Below are positions 49,069-61,104 of a DNA stretch of 64,000 bases, in pieces. Source of the DNA: Edwardsiella anguillarum ET080813. GTDB taxonomy: Bacteria; Pseudomonadota; Gammaproteobacteria; Enterobacterales; Enterobacteriaceae. Every line of letters starts with the position of its first letter. The stretch's first letter is position 1. Made by a program: the position numbers and the translations under genes. The notes under the pieces are model-generated. The model had not been told where the DNA came from. It made no database searches and was given only the letters and a program-made list of their open reading frames with translations. Location: the NCBI RefSeq assembly GCF_000264765.2, contig NZ_CP006664.1, positions 1,240,001-1,304,000 of the forward strand, written 5' to 3'.

Positions 49069-52000
49069 TGTGCCTTCTCCTTCTTCGGCTGACGTAACAC
49101 TTCATGGATCGTCGGGCTGTCGAGCCCGCCGCTTATGTTGTAGCGTATCAGCGATATTTTATTCCACAATGGCGCCAGCACTTTTGACGCGGCAAAGACC
49201 GCGGCCCCCACCACCGGGTTAACGGCAAAGGCGGTGGCCACGCCGACCGTCGCCGACAGCTCCGGCGCGATCACCGCCTGCATATCGATCCGCTGGGTCA
49301 CCAGGTTCACCGTGCCGTTCATCGCCACGTCCGCAGAAAGGCCATCGATCAGCAGATCGTCCGTCGACATCACCCCGTGCTGTAGGGCGATATGCCCCTT
49401 GATGCCATCGAAGTAGAAGCCTTCGCCGAAGGTGTCGCTAAAGTCCAGCCGCAGCTTGCGCAGCAGAGCATCAAAGCTCACCAGGCGCAGCAGCTGACCG
49501 GCGCGCCCGGTATCCATGCTCTCAAGCACCCCCTTGCCCAGGCTCACCCGCAGCGCGCCATCCAGCGTCTCTACGCGCGGCTGCCAGGGCTCCCCCTGCC
49601 AGCGGAGATCGTACTCGCCCTTAAAGGCGGACTGCTTCAGCGGCAGGGTCTGGCCAAAAAAGTCCGCGCTGTCCGTCAGGTTCGCCCCCTGCAGCACCCC
49701 GCTGATCTGCGTCCGGCTGATGCCGTCCTGCTGCTGCCAGCGGCCACTCAGCGTCAGACGAGTGTTACCGCTGTCCAGCAGGCCATCCGTCAGCCGCAGG
49801 GTATCTCCCTCCACCCGCATATCGGCGGCCACTTTCCCCAGGTTTTGCCCCATAAACCAGCACGACTGACAGCGCAGCTGCATGGCCGGCCAGCGGCGAA
49901 ACAGGGGCGGCTGACCGGCGACCGGCCGGGCGATGGGCGCCGCGCTCCCCGGCATCATCGGCTGGGGATCGTAGTACAGAAAGTCCAGCGCAGCGCTCAG
50001 CTGCCCGGCGCCCAGACGCGCGGTACCGCGGATTTCGCGGCCATCGGCGCGCAGATGCGTCGTCTCCCCCTGGCGCGTCAGCGCCAGGCTCAGCTGGTGC
50101 CAGGCCTGCCCACCCAGCAGCAGCCGCGGCGTAGAAAGGGTTATCTGCGCCGGCAGACGCAGCACGCTGCGGCTATCCAACTGCGACGACAGCGGCGCCG
50201 CTAGCAGGGCCAGCCACCCGGCGCCGTCCAGCGGCGGCAGGCGCAGCGTGGCCTGACCGGGCTGCGTCTGCGGCGCAGCGCTGCTCTGGCTGTCCCAGCT
50301 CAGGCTGTCCAGCGCCACGCCGCGCGGGCCGAGCGCCACGTTCGCGGCAAAATGGCTGTCGCGGCCCAGACTGCCGTTGAGCGTAAAGCCCACCATATCG
50401 CCGTCGGCGTTAACCTTCAGCCGCTGGGCCGCGCCGGCCGCTTTCGTCAGCGGCGCGGGCAGCGTACTGGCCACCGCGCGCAGGTCAGCCTCGACGTCGA
50501 CCTGATAGCGGCTGGCGCCGCGGTCAGGCAGATCGATCGCCACCTTACCCTGCCAGGGGGCGTTCCCCTGCAGACGCGTATCCATACCCGACGGCAGCCA
50601 CGGCAGACGGGCCGGCAGCCAGTCGCCATTCAGATCGACCGCGACCTGATACCGATCGGCCTGGGGTACGGTGGCAAACTGCAGCGTCAGCGGCTGCCCC
50701 AGCCAGTGGGCGCGCAGCCGATCGCTCTGCAGGCGACCATCGTCGAAGCGAAACGCGCCGCTGACCCCCTGCATCTGGCTGCCGAGGGGCTTGATAAACA
50801 GTGAGTTATTGTCCAGGCGCACCTCTCCGCGGGCGCGGGTATCGCCACCGTCGAGCGGAATATCCAGATCCAGGCGCCCCGTCACGTCGCCGCCCACCTG
50901 CAGCTCATCCAGCGTCGCGCCCACGGAGCTTTTCAGCGGCGACAGCATGAAATAGTCGCGCACCGCCTTGCCGCTGCCGGACACTCCGGCGCGGATCAGC
51001 AGGCGCTCGGCGCCATACTGCGGGATATCCGCGTGAATAGCGCTGCCGCGCGCCGCCCCCAGATGGGCCGACGGGGCAAACATCCACAGTCCGTCGTTCA
51101 GGAAATTGAGGTCGATGGACAGATCGGTCAGCGGGGCCCAGTCCGGCTGAAAGCGGAAGGTGGCCTGGCGCAGCGGCACATAGACCTGAAACTGACCGTC
51201 GTGGTGCGGATAGGGGAACTGCTGCGGATCGCCGTCATACAGCAGCGTGGCGTTCTCCACCGTGCCCCCCTCCAGCGCCCCGCTCAGGTAGTCCGTCAGC
51301 GCCGTTCCCATCAGTGGCTCGGGGAAATAGCGCCAGGCCTCGCGGGCGTCCGTCAGGCGAATCCCGGCCAGAATACTGAGCAGCGCCGGCCCCGTCGTCG
51401 GCTGATGGTAGCGAAAGCCGCCGTGACTCCACAGGGCGCGCGCCTGCACATCCACATCCTGTCCGCTCAGCGTCCACCCCTGAGCATCGCGGGTAAAGTT
51501 GACCGCGCCGCTGGCGCGCTGCACCGACAGCGGCGCCCGGAACATCGCAGCATAAGGTAGCGTACTGTCTTTCAGGGTGAAACGCAGCCGAGCATCCTGC
51601 CCGCTGCCGCTCAGGGAGCCGCTGAAGCGATCGATGCCGGGCAGCAGCTTCCAGGGCTGCCAGCTGACGCCGCGCCAATCGGCCAGCACCCGGCTGCGCT
51701 CGGGATGCTGCAGCGGAATATCGACGCCCACCCGGCTGATGTACCCCTGCGGCTGCAGACGCTGCAGCGGCTCCACCAGCGCCGGAGACAGGAAGCTGAA
51801 GGTCGGCAGCAGCGGCGTAATGCGCGCCAGCTGCAGATCGGTGGCCCGCAGCCGCAGCTCTTCATCCTGCGCCGTCCCCTGCCTGGGCAGGTAGAGCAGG
51901 CTCAGACTCCCTGCCGGCCAAGATTGGCCATCCGTCGCCAGATTCAGGCGCGGGACATCCAGGCGCCAGCCATCCTGGTAACGCGCGGCACGCAGCGTCA

Positions 52001-52847
52001 GATCATCGACGGTTAAACGGTGGCGCTGGCTGGACGCTTGCCAGTCAGCCTGGCCGTCACGCAGACGGATCTGCGCCGCCTGCATCTCGCCTTTATGGAT
52101 GGTCAACCAGGCATCTAAGCTGAAGTCAGCGCCGCTCACCCCGGTGTTGCGGTTGACCCAACGGCTCAGCCAGGGGGTAAGGTCGATCTGCTGCGCCTGT
52201 AGGTAGAGTTCACCATCGCTGAGCAAGCCGTTTTTATCGCGCAGATCCATGCGGACCTGGAGGGTGCCATGTTGCCCCTGTGGGGTGGTAAAACTCACCT
52301 CACCCTCGGCACGATGACGATCCGGGCTGTTCAGCCAGGTCAGTTGCGGAATGGTCAGTTGCAGTTGGGTGCCCGAGGGCGAGGGGAAACTCAGGCGACT
52401 GTCGCGCAGGGTAAAGTGGTCAAACTGGCGCAGGAAGATGTTGCTCAGCTCGTCGCGCTTCAGGCCGCCATGGCCCTCTTCGCGCGCCAGCGGGCGATCG
52501 GTGCTGGCCTGCAGCTGATAAAACGTCAGATCGCGAAACTGCGGACGCGCGTGCAGCAGCGACTGCCAGACATCCAGCCCCAGCGTCATGCGCCGTACCT
52601 GCAGCTGCCCCTGCGCCCCCTGCAGGGCGATGTCGCGCGCCTCCAGCGTGGGGCCAAAGGATTGCCAGCTGGCGCTCAGCGCGCCGATGGTCAGCGGCGC
52701 GCCGATAAACTGGCCGAGGCGCGCGGCGATCTGCGGGCGCACGCTGTCGATGTGCGGCAGCAGTAAACGCAGCCCGCTCACCAGCAAAGCGACCAGCACT
52801 ATCAGGGTCGCCAGCGTTGCCAGCAGGTAACCGGGCAGTCGCCTCAC
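49065..52847 (-). CDS. yhdP: AsmA-like envelope protein YhdP
   Basis: A very large inner-membrane-anchored protein (1260 residues; E. coli 1266) of the TamB/AsmA-like family, which with TamB and YdbH moves phospholipid to the outer membrane. One N-terminal helix (about 5-27) is followed by a long periplasmic beta-rich groove. The end holds the DUF3971/AsmA_2 region (QRIDMQAVIAPELSATVGVA). It is downstream of rng and upstream of the nitrilase gene, probably co-transcribed. Confidence 0.95.
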   Translation of the reverse strand: MRRLPGYLLATLATLIVLVALLVSGLRLLLPHIDSVRPQIAARLGQFIGAPLTIGALSASWQSFGPTLEARDIALQGAQGQLQVRRMTLGLDVWQSLLHARPQFRDLTFYQLQASTDRPLAREEGHGGLKRDELSNIFLRQFDHFTLRDSRLSFPSPSGTQLQLTIPQLTWLNSPDRHRAEGEVSFTTPQGQHGTLQVRMDLRDKNGLLSDGELYLQAQQIDLTPWLSRWVNRNTGVSGADFSLDAWLTIHKGEMQAAQIRLRDGQADWQASSQRHRLTVDDLTLRAARYQDGWRLDVPRLNLATDGQSWPAGSLSLLYLPRQGTAQDEELRLRATDLQLARITPLLPTFSFLSPALVEPLQRLQPQGYISRVGVDIPLQHPERSRVLADWRGVSWQPWKLLPGIDRFSGSLSGSGQDARLRFTLKDSTLPYAAMFRAPLSVQRASGAVNFTRDAQGWTLSGQDVDVQARALWSHGGFRYHQPTTGPALLSILAGIRLTDAREAWRYFPEPLMGTALTDYLSGALEGGTVENATLLYDGDPQQFPYPHHDGQFQVYVPLRQATFRFQPDWAPLTDLSIDLNFLNDGLWMFAPSAHLGAARGSAIHADIPQYGAERLLIRAGVSGSGKAVRDYFMLSPLKSSVGATLDELQVGGDVTGRLDLDIPLDGGDTRARGEVRLDNNSLFIKPLGSQMQGVSGAFRFDDGRLQSDRLRAHWLGQPLTLQFATVPQADRYQVAVDLNGDWLPARLPWLPSGMDTRLQGNAPWQGKVAIDLPDRGASRYQVDVEADLRAVASTLPAPLTKAAGAAQRLKVNADGDMVGFTLNGSLGRDSHFAANVALGPRGVALDSLSWDSQSSAAPQTQPGQATLRLPPLDGAGWLALLAAPLSSQLDSRSVLRLPAQITLSTPRLLLGGQAWHQLSLALTRQGETTHLRADGREIRGTARLGAGQLSAALDFLYYDPQPMMPGSAAPIARPVAGQPPLFRRWPAMQLRCQSCWFMGQNLGKVAADMRVEGDTLRLTDGLLDSGNTRLTLSGRWQQQDGISRTQISGVLQGANLTDSADFFGQTLPLKQSAFKGEYDLRWQGEPWQPRVETLDGALRVSLGKGVLESMDTGRAGQLLRLVSFDALLRKLRLDFSDTFGEGFYFDGIKGHIALQHGVMSTDDLLIDGLSADVAMNGTVNLVTQRIDMQAVIAPELSATVGVATAFAVNPVVGAAVFAASKVLAPLWNKISLIRYNISGGLDSPTIHEVLRQPKKEKAQ

Positions 52848-52909
52848 GCCGTTCTCCTATCGTTCAAACATGACCCAGCGGATCGATCCCGTCCCCGGCG
52901 TCAGCGCCG

Positions 52910-54379
52910 TTACATCATCACCACGTCGAACTGCTCCTGACTGTAGAGCGGCTCAATCTGTACTTTAACCTGTTTGCCGACAAACAGCTCGACCTCCGCC
53001 AGAGCGTGGGACTCTTCGCTCTTCAGCGCCTCGCCCACCGCCGGGGAGGCATACACCAGGAAGCGATCGCTGTCATAGGCATGGTGTACCCGCACGATCT
53101 CGCGCAGGATCTCGTAGCACACCGTCTCCACGGTTTTCACCGTACCGCGGCCGTGACAGGTAGGGCACTCGCCGCACAGCACGTGCTCGATGCTCTCACG
53201 GGTACGCTTACGGGTCATCTCTACCAAGCCTAGCTGCGAAAAGCCATTGATGCTGGTTTTTGCCCGATCCTTACTGAGAGCCTGCTCCAGGGAGTGCAGC
53301 ACCCGGCGCCGGTGATCCTCGCCGCTCATGTCGATAAAGTCGATGATGATGATGCCGCCCAGGTTACGCAGGCGCAGCTGGCGGGCAATGGCCTGGGTCG
53401 CCTCTATGTTGGTATTGAAGATGGTCTCATCCAGATTGCGGTGGCCGACGAAGGCGCCGGTGTTAATGTCGATGGTGGTCATCGCCTCGGTCTGATCGAT
53501 GATCAGATAGCCGCCCGACTTCAGCTCCACCCGACGCTCCAGCGCCCGCTGGATCTCGTTCTCCACATCGTACATGTCAAAGATCGGCTGCTTACCGCTG
53601 TACAGCTCCAGGCAGGGGGTCATCTCCGGCATGTATTCGCGGGTGAAGTCCTGCAGCAGATCGTAGGTCAGACGCGAGTCCACCCGGATGCGATCCAGCG
53701 GAGCCCCGGCAAAGTCGCGCAGCACCCGCTGCGCCAGCGCCAGCTCACCGTACAGCGTGCACTTGGTCTTATTGCGCCGCTTGCGCTCCATCACCTTGAT
53801 CCACAGGCGCTTGAGAAAAGCGGCGTCCTGCGCCAGCTCCTCGTCGTCGGCCCCCTCCGCCGCCGTGCGGATAATAAAGCCGCCCAGTTCGTCGCAGTGC
53901 GGGGCGACGATCGCCTTCAGGCGCTCACGCTCCGCCTCGCTGTCGATGCGCTGCGATACCCCGACGTGGCTGGCCCCCGGCATAAACACCAGATAGCGCG
54001 ACGGCAGGGTAATATCGGTGGTCAGCCGCGCCCCCTTGGTCCCCAGCGGATCCTTCACCACCTGCACCATCAGATCCTGTCCCTGACGCACCAGCTCGGC
54101 GATATCGCGCACGTGAAAGTTCTTCTGTTCGTCACCGGCAACGCACTCGGTGTGCGGCATGATATCGGAGGCGTGCAGAAACGCCGCCTTCTCCAGACCA
54201 ATATCTACAAAGGCCGCCTGCATTCCGGGCAAAACCCGGCTCACGCGCCCTTTGTATATATTGCCGACGATGCCGCGCTTGGACTCGCGCTCAATATGGA
54301 TCTCCTGCAGGATACCGCCATCGATATAGGCTACGCGCGTTTCCGATGGGGTAACGTTAACCAACAGTTCAGTTGTCAT
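52910..54379 (-). CDS. rng: Ribonuclease G
   Basis: Endoribonuclease maturing the 5' end of 16S rRNA and degrading some mRNAs. The 489 residues match E. coli. An S1 domain (about 35-125) is followed by the catalytic domain with metal-binding [15 protein letters not shown] (about 290-304) and the zinc-link CGECPTC (about 404). It overlaps maf by 11 bases. Confidence 0.97.
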   Translation of the reverse strand: MTTELLVNVTPSETRVAYIDGGILQEIHIERESKRGIVGNIYKGRVSRVLPGMQAAFVDIGLEKAAFLHASDIMPHTECVAGDEQKNFHVRDIAELVRQGQDLMVQVVKDPLGTKGARLTTDITLPSRYLVFMPGASHVGVSQRIDSEAERERLKAIVAPHCDELGGFIIRTAAEGADDEELAQDAAFLKRLWIKVMERKRRNKTKCTLYGELALAQRVLRDFAGAPLDRIRVDSRLTYDLLQDFTREYMPEMTPCLELYSGKQPIFDMYDVENEIQRALERRVELKSGGYLIIDQTEAMTTIDINTGAFVGHRNLDETIFNTNIEATQAIARQLRLRNLGGIIIIDFIDMSGEDHRRRVLHSLEQALSKDRAKTSINGFSQLGLVEMTRKRTRESIEHVLCGECPTCHGRGTVKTVETVCYEILREIVRVHHAYDSDRFLVYASPAVGEALKSEESHALAEVELFVGKQVKVQIEPLYSQEQFDVVMM

Positions 54380-54962
54380 GCTCTCTCCTCACATCCTTTA
54401 ACGCCATAAAGCGTGCCAGCAGCTCGCGGGTCTCCACCAGCGGCAGTCCCACCACCGCATGGTAACTGCCGTTGATCGCGCGGACGAAACAGCCCCCCTT
54501 GCCCTGAATGCCGTAGGCGCCGGCCTTGTCCAGCGGCTCGCCGCTGGCCACATAGTCGGCGATCTGCGCCTCGCTCAGGGGACAGAAGGTCACCTCGGTC
54601 GCCACGTGGCAGCTGAGGCAGTCTCGCCGATCGGCCAGGGTCAGCGCCGTGATCACCTGATGGCTACGCCCGGACAGGCGCCGCAGCATCAGCGCCGCCT
54701 GCGCCGGATCCTGCGGCTTCTCCAGCACCTCGCCGTCGAGTACCACGATGGTATCCGCCCCCAGCACCGGACGATCCTGCGCCGCGGCGGCCACGCCGGC
54801 CTGCGCCTTGTCACGCGACAGGCGACAAACATACGCCAGCGGCGCCTCGTTCTGGCGGCGCTGCTCCTCCACTGTCAGCGTTAAACGCTCAAAGGGAATC
54901 GCCATCAGCGTCAGCAGTTCGCGCCGACGCGGGGAGCCAGAGGCCAGATAGATTTCACACAT
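54369..54962 (-). CDS. yhdE: dTTP/UTP pyrophosphatase (Maf-like YhdE)
   Basis: House-cleaning nucleotide pyrophosphatase of 197 residues acting on dTTP, UTP and modified pyrimidines. Motifs are SGSPRRREL (8-16), GADTIV (about 68) and the [11 protein letters not shown] segment. It lies between mreD and rng as in E. coli. Confidence 0.95.
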   Translation of the reverse strand: MCEIYLASGSPRRRELLTLMAIPFERLTLTVEEQRRQNEAPLAYVCRLSRDKAQAGVAAAAQDRPVLGADTIVVLDGEVLEKPQDPAQAALMLRRLSGRSHQVITALTLADRRDCLSCHVATEVTFCPLSEAQIADYVASGEPLDKAGAYGIQGKGGCFVRAINGSYHAVVGLPLVETRELLARFMALKDVRREHDN

Positions 54963-55002
54963 ACGCTTTCGATAACCCTGTATTCAGCGCCGCCGCGCGC
55001 CG

Positions 55003-55494
55003 TCACTGCACGGCAAACTGGCGGCGCACCTTACGCATCAGCAGGAACAGCCACGGCCATAGCAGCCCGTTCACTACACTACTCCAGAATACTTCCGGGC
55101 GGAATGCGGCGCTCGTGACCACAAACTCCCCCCAGAAAATCACGATGTCCATCGCCGCCGTCAGCACCATGACCATCAGGGCCTGCTGCCACAGCGCCAT
55201 ATTGCGCAGCAGCTGAAACTTAAAGGCCACCAGATAGGCCAGCAGGCTAAAGGCCAGCGCGCGGATCCCCAGAGTTGACCCCAGGATCAGATCCCACCCC
55301 AGCCCCAGCAGAAAGCCGGTGCCGACGTTAACCCGGTGCGGCAGCGCCATGGTCCAGTAAATCAGAAACAGCGCCAGCCAGTTGGGGCGAAACATGGCGA
55401 TATTATCCGGCCAGGGCATGATCTGCAGCACATAGGCCAGCAGGAAGAACAGCCAGATAATCCAGCGTCCATGGCTACGGTATCCCGACATCAA
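55003..55494 (-). CDS. mreD: Rod shape-determining protein MreD
   Basis: Inner-membrane elongasome protein of 163 residues (E. coli 162) with five or six predicted helices, linking MreC with MreB, RodA and PBP2. Conserved segments are [17 protein letters not shown] and [18 protein letters not shown]. Its ATG overlaps the mreC stop by four bases. Confidence 0.95.
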   Translation of the reverse strand: MMSGYRSHGRWIIWLFFLLAYVLQIMPWPDNIAMFRPNWLALFLIYWTMALPHRVNVGTGFLLGLGWDLILGSTLGIRALAFSLLAYLVAFKFQLLRNMALWQQALMVMVLTAAMDIVIFWGEFVVTSAAFRPEVFWSSVVNGLLWPWLFLLMRKVRRQFAVQ

Positions 55495-56546
55495 CGCACC
55501 TCCTGTTTACGGCCCTGTGCCGCCGTACCCGGCGCGACGGCCGGCTTCGCACTTCCCGCCGCGGGGGCGGCGGGAGGCGTCGGCGCAGATCCGGCGTTCG
55601 ATGCGGGCGGCGGCGCCGGTGGCCCCATCGCCGACGGCGGCGGCAGCACCTGCGGCATCATCTGCATCAGGCGCTCGTTGGCCACCCGCTGTACCGCATC
55701 CGGCGGCAGCGGTAGGGTGCCGTCGCGATCGCCGCTCCACAGCAGCAGCAGGTAGCGCAGGCGCTGCAGACCGGCGGTCGGCCGCGCCTTGATCACCGTA
55801 TAGGCCCGCTGGTTATCCACCTTCACCGATGAAACCACCGCCACTGGGTAGCCCTCCGGGAAGCGGCCGCCCAGGCCGGAGGTCACCAGCACATCGCCGA
55901 CGCGAATATCGGTATTCGCCGGCAGGTGCTCCAGCTGCAGATCGTCGCTGCAGCCGTTACCGGCGGCCAGCACGCGGATATCGTTGCGCAGCACCTGGAT
56001 CGGCAGCGCATGGGAGGCGTTGCAGATCAGCAGCACCCGGCTGGTCGCTTTACCGACCGCCACTACCTGGCCGACCACCCCTTTGTCGCTGATCACCGGC
56101 TGACCGAAGTAAACGCCGCTGCTGCTGCCCTTATCGATCACCACCTGATCGCTGTAGGGATCGGGCAGCGCAGAGATGACCTGGGTCACCATCTTGTGTT
56201 CATCCTGACGCAGCGGCGACCCCAACAGTTCGCGCAGGCGCGCGTTTTCCTGCTTCAATTGTCCCTGTAGCAGCAGATCGCTGTTTTTTAATAAGAGTTC
56301 TTGACGAAGCGCCCGGTTCTCCAGCTCCAGCCGATCGCGGGTGGCGAAGGTATTGGAGAGGGTATCCAGGAACTGACGGGGACCGTTGGACAGATAATAG
56401 AACGGACTCACGGAGGTATCGAGGTAGGCGCGGATCTGCTGAAACATGCCCAAACGGCTGTCAGCCACCACCAGTCCTACCGCCGCCACCACCGCCAAAA
56501 AAAGTCGCAGTTGCAGGGAAGGACCCCTGCTGAATATCGGCTTCAT
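55491..56546 (-). CDS. mreC: Rod shape-determining protein MreC
   Basis: Bitopic elongasome scaffold of 351 residues (E. coli 367). An N-terminal helix (about 10-30), a coiled coil (about 70-110, [17 protein letters not shown]) and two periplasmic beta domains are present. A low-complexity proline- and alanine-rich tail (about 290-345) contacts no known partner. It is second in mreBCD. Confidence 0.95.
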   Translation of the reverse strand: MKPIFSRGPSLQLRLFLAVVAAVGLVVADSRLGMFQQIRAYLDTSVSPFYYLSNGPRQFLDTLSNTFATRDRLELENRALRQELLLKNSDLLLQGQLKQENARLRELLGSPLRQDEHKMVTQVISALPDPYSDQVVIDKGSSSGVYFGQPVISDKGVVGQVVAVGKATSRVLLICNASHALPIQVLRNDIRVLAAGNGCSDDLQLEHLPANTDIRVGDVLVTSGLGGRFPEGYPVAVVSSVKVDNQRAYTVIKARPTAGLQRLRYLLLLWSGDRDGTLPLPPDAVQRVANERLMQMMPQVLPPPSAMGPPAPPPASNAGSAPTPPAAPAAGSAKPAVAPGTAAQGRKQEVR

Positions 56547-56701
56547 AAAATTGCGTTATCCTCGACGTCGGGGCCGCGCCGCGCGCAGCCCCGCGCATGT
56601 AGCGATCGCGCGATACACGAACACCGGACAGGGAGATCGCCCCGCCCGGTGTCCGGCATTCATATCATCCCCGGCGGACGCCCGCGCCCGCCGCAGAGAG
56701 A

Positions 56702-58217
<1,516 letters not shown>

Positions 58218-60110
58218 CTAGAGAACCGGTCGCGATTTTGCAAAAAAATCCCCCTGCCCGCCGGCGATCCCTTTTTCCCTGAGGACTCGCCACTCCTCTT
58301 TGCTGCGCACCCCGGTGGCGAAGACCTGCGCGATGGTGCCCTCGCAGGCGCCGGTGATACTCTGCACAAACAGCTGGTTTTCGATACGCCGGTCAATATT
58401 GCGCACTAGCGCCGGGTGCAGCTTCACCAGCGCCACCTGCAGCTGCTTGATATAGGTGGTGCTGACGATGCGCAGCCCAGCCTGAGAGACCACCACCTGA
58501 CACTCCAGTCCGCGCAGCAGACGCAGGATCGGGGCCAGCCGCGCCTGGTGGGCGCAGACGTCCGCCTCGCTCAGCTCGATCAGGATGCGCTGGCGCAGCG
58601 GGCGCTCACTCTGCAGCAGGGTGTCACGCAGCCAGCGCTGAAAGCTGCGCTGTAATAATGAGTCAACCGTCAGTGGAAAGGCCAGCCTTTGTCCCGGCAG
58701 GCGACGCAACAACGGAATAATCTGACTGACCATCTGACGATCGAAGCGTTCCGCCAGCCCCAGCTGCTGTACCAGCGGCATAAATTCGGCGCTGGGGATC
58801 GGCTGATTGCCGTCATAGATGTACGGCAAGATGTAATGGTGATGCACCCGCCCATCCACCGTCACCGCGGGTTTGTGGAACAGCCGCGCCCCGCCGCGCG
58901 CCAGGGTCTGCTCCAGCAGGGTACGCCAGCGCACGCTGCCGCGCACCATCTCCGGCTGTGGAATCGGATCGACAAACCATCCGTTACCACCCTGCAGGGT
59001 CGCGCTGCGCGCCGCCTGCTCGGCGCGATCCATCACCGACTCCACCTGCTCGCCGGCGCGGTACAGGGTGATCCCGATATGCAGCACCTCATCGGCAATC
59101 ACCCCCGGCGCGGAGGGGATGGCCGCCAGCGAGGCCAACAGCTGGGCGGCGAAGCCCTCCGCCTCTTTCAACGAGCGATGCGGCAGCAGTACGGCAAAGT
59201 TATTCTGAAAATAGTGGGCCAGCAGGCCGGAGGGATAGCGCATGACATAGGTCGACAGCATATTGGTCAGCGCATAGCGAAACTCTTCGCGCTGGCGCCG
59301 TCCCGGCTGGCTGGCCAACGCCTCCAGATCCGGCAGGCGCAGGATCATCACCACGCCGTGGGCTCCGTCATCCTCCAGCAGGGTGGTCAGCTGATTATCG
59401 AAGAACAGGCGGTTATTCAACCCGGTGCGTGAGTCCTGCGCGGCAAAAGCACGGATCAGCGAATCGATCCGGCTGCGCTCTTCGCGCGCATCGGACAGCT
59501 CGGAGAGCAGGCAGTCGAGCGCGCTGCTGGCGCTGGCGGGAAACTCGCCGACCCCGCCCGCCCGCAGATCGCGATCGCCGGACAGAATGCGACGCGCCCG
59601 GCGCTCCAGCCGCTCGATCCCCTGGGTCTGTCCACGCAGCCAGCGATAGGCGATAAACAGCATGATCACCATAACCCCAATGGAGAGCGAGAGCGGGAAC
59701 ATGCGCTCCAGCGAGTGGCTGTAGCTGGCCGTCGGCTCAATGTAGACCATCTTCAGGCGATAGCCCGGGTGCTGCAGCAGCGGCGACTCAAAGCTACGCA
59801 GGTTATCGTTGGTACGCCACGGGTTATACAGCGCGGGCAGGTGATGGTAATAGACCTGGCGATCATCGTGATAAACCGCCAGCTCAACGGCACCGGCCGA
59901 TCGCATCATCACCGGCAGCCAGCGCTTTACGCTGTCGCGGGATTCGGTCAACAGCTGCTGGTCGATCATCGCCGTCAGGATATTAAGCTGGGTCTCCGCG
60001 CGCTGGTGGGTCTGGTTGTAAAAGCTATAGGTGCTGCCCAGCAGCATCAGAAACATCCCTAATGCCACCAGTAAGGTAATGAAGGCAAAGAATTTGGTTG
60101 TAATACGCAT
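58218..60110 (-). CDS. csrD: RNase E specificity factor CsrD
   Basis: Membrane protein of 630 residues (E. coli 646) that targets the sRNAs CsrB and CsrC for RNase E decay and so tunes CsrA. Two N-terminal helices (about 8-30 and 134-155) flank a periplasmic sensor. A HAMP-like linker precedes a GGDEF domain with a degenerate site (HYFQNNFAVLL) and a degenerate EAL domain (LFHKPAV in place of EAL), as expected for a factor that neither makes nor degrades cyclic di-GMP. Confidence 0.94.
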   Translation of the reverse strand: MRITTKFFAFITLLVALGMFLMLLGSTYSFYNQTHQRAETQLNILTAMIDQQLLTESRDSVKRWLPVMMRSAGAVELAVYHDDRQVYYHHLPALYNPWRTNDNLRSFESPLLQHPGYRLKMVYIEPTASYSHSLERMFPLSLSIGVMVIMLFIAYRWLRGQTQGIERLERRARRILSGDRDLRAGGVGEFPASASSALDCLLSELSDAREERSRIDSLIRAFAAQDSRTGLNNRLFFDNQLTTLLEDDGAHGVVMILRLPDLEALASQPGRRQREEFRYALTNMLSTYVMRYPSGLLAHYFQNNFAVLLPHRSLKEAEGFAAQLLASLAAIPSAPGVIADEVLHIGITLYRAGEQVESVMDRAEQAARSATLQGGNGWFVDPIPQPEMVRGSVRWRTLLEQTLARGGARLFHKPAVTVDGRVHHHYILPYIYDGNQPIPSAEFMPLVQQLGLAERFDRQMVSQIIPLLRRLPGQRLAFPLTVDSLLQRSFQRWLRDTLLQSERPLRQRILIELSEADVCAHQARLAPILRLLRGLECQVVVSQAGLRIVSTTYIKQLQVALVKLHPALVRNIDRRIENQLFVQSITGACEGTIAQVFATGVRSKEEWRVLREKGIAGGQGDFFAKSRPVL

Positions 60111-60148
60111 CCCTGACCCTGCCCATTCCGTTAAGCGTCATCGCCGTG

Positions 60149-60194
60149 AAAAAAAGACGCCCTCTGCGCGCGCCGCCGCCCGGGAGAGGCGTCT
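60149..60194 (-). terminator. Minus-strand terminator with no known gene before it
   Basis: AGACGCC (60155-60161) and GGCGTCT (60188-60194) form a seven-base-pair stem, extendable past one bulge, around a GC-rich loop. On the minus strand seven Us follow (A run at 60149-60155). It lies upstream of csrD and therefore implies a separate short transcript from about 60200-60445. Confidence 0.6.
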
Positions 60195-60197
60195 GCC

Positions 60198-60329
60198 TCA
60201 ATAGTAAACAATTCCGACGTCGACCATATCATCATTTATATAAATTGTTTTTGCAGATCTAATTTTTCCTTTTAATACAAACGACCTCAGAGGGCGCACA
60301 AAATGTCGGATACGCCACAGTTTTGACAT
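60198..60329 (-). CDS. Hypothetical 43-residue protein (candidate)
   Basis: A short frame starting MSKLWRIRHFVRPL and ending DVGIVYY sits directly before the terminator at 60149-60194. An in-frame stop precedes the ATG, so no other upstream start is possible, and the ribosome site (GGACGG) is poor. The protein is basic in its first half, with no membrane segment or family I recognise. A frame of this length can arise by chance in AT-rich DNA. The transcript may instead be a small RNA. Confidence 0.25.
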   Translation of the reverse strand: MSKLWRIRHFVRPLRSFVLKGKIRSAKTIYINDDMVDVGIVYY

Positions 60330-60445
60330 TTACCGTCCGGGTTCATCGCCGCCGCGCTTTACAACACCGGGAAGGATTGCAAAAAATCACCTTGCAATAC
60401 AATGGATTACACATAAACACAATGATTAACTGACAGGGATATCCT

Positions 60446-61042
60446 ATGAAAAAATTATCTTTCACGGGCGGCCTGAGCCTGCTGCTGTGCGCCGCGGCGC
60501 CGGCGCTGGCCCACACCGGCGCCGGGACGACCCACGGCTTCTGGGCGGGTGTCTACCACCCGCTGTCCGGTCTCGATCACCTGTTGGCGATGCTGACGGT
60601 GGGGCTGTGGGCCGCCCAGCGCGGCGGCAAGGCGCTGTGGTGGGTGCCCGCCGCCTTCGTTCTCACCATGATCGCCGGCGGCGCCCTGACCCAGGTGACC
60701 GACCGGGTGCCCGGGCAAGCCGTCGAGTTCGGCATCACCGCCTCAGTGCTGGCGCTGGGGCTGCTGGTCGCCGCCCGGGTACGCCTACCTCTGCTGCCCA
60801 GCTGCCTGCTGGTCGGGCTGTTCGCCCTGTTCCACGGCTATGCCCACGGTATGGAGATGCCGGCCGACGCCGGCGGGCTGAGCTACAGCCTGGGATTTGC
60901 CCTGGTGACCGCCCTGCTGCACGGGGCCGGGTTGACGCTGGGGCTGCTGTTCGGGCACATAGAGCGGCGCGGGCTACATTATCTGACGCCGCTCACCGGT
61001 GGGATGGTTGCCGTAGCGGGCGGCGCCCTATTCCTGTTATAG
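60446..61042 (+). CDS. HupE/UreJ family protein (probable nickel permease)
   Basis: Inner-membrane protein of 198 residues with a signal-like N-terminus ending at ALA, six further helices and the family motif HPLSGLDHLLAM (about 33-44), plus HGYAHGMEMP (about 131). HupE/UreJ proteins take up nickel, or cobalt, for hydrogenase or urease. No urease or hydrogenase gene is nearby, so the metal client must lie elsewhere. It is preceded by an AT-rich region and followed by acuI. Confidence 0.88.
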   Translation: MKKLSFTGGLSLLLCAAAPALAHTGAGTTHGFWAGVYHPLSGLDHLLAMLTVGLWAAQRGGKALWWVPAAFVLTMIAGGALTQVTDRVPGQAVEFGITASVLALGLLVAARVRLPLLPSCLLVGLFALFHGYAHGMEMPADAGGLSYSLGFALVTALLHGAGLTLGLLFGHIERRGLHYLTPLTGGMVAVAGGALFLL

Positions 61043-61104
61043 AATAGGCATCGCCGCCGCAGAAACGCGTCGGCATTCAGCCACTCAATCAACAGGATCC
61101 CATC

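Noticed and set aside
60275-60350. A 19-residue minus-strand frame with a CxxC motif (MNPDGKCQNCG...)
   Set aside because: Too short, no ribosome site and no supporting context; likely chance.
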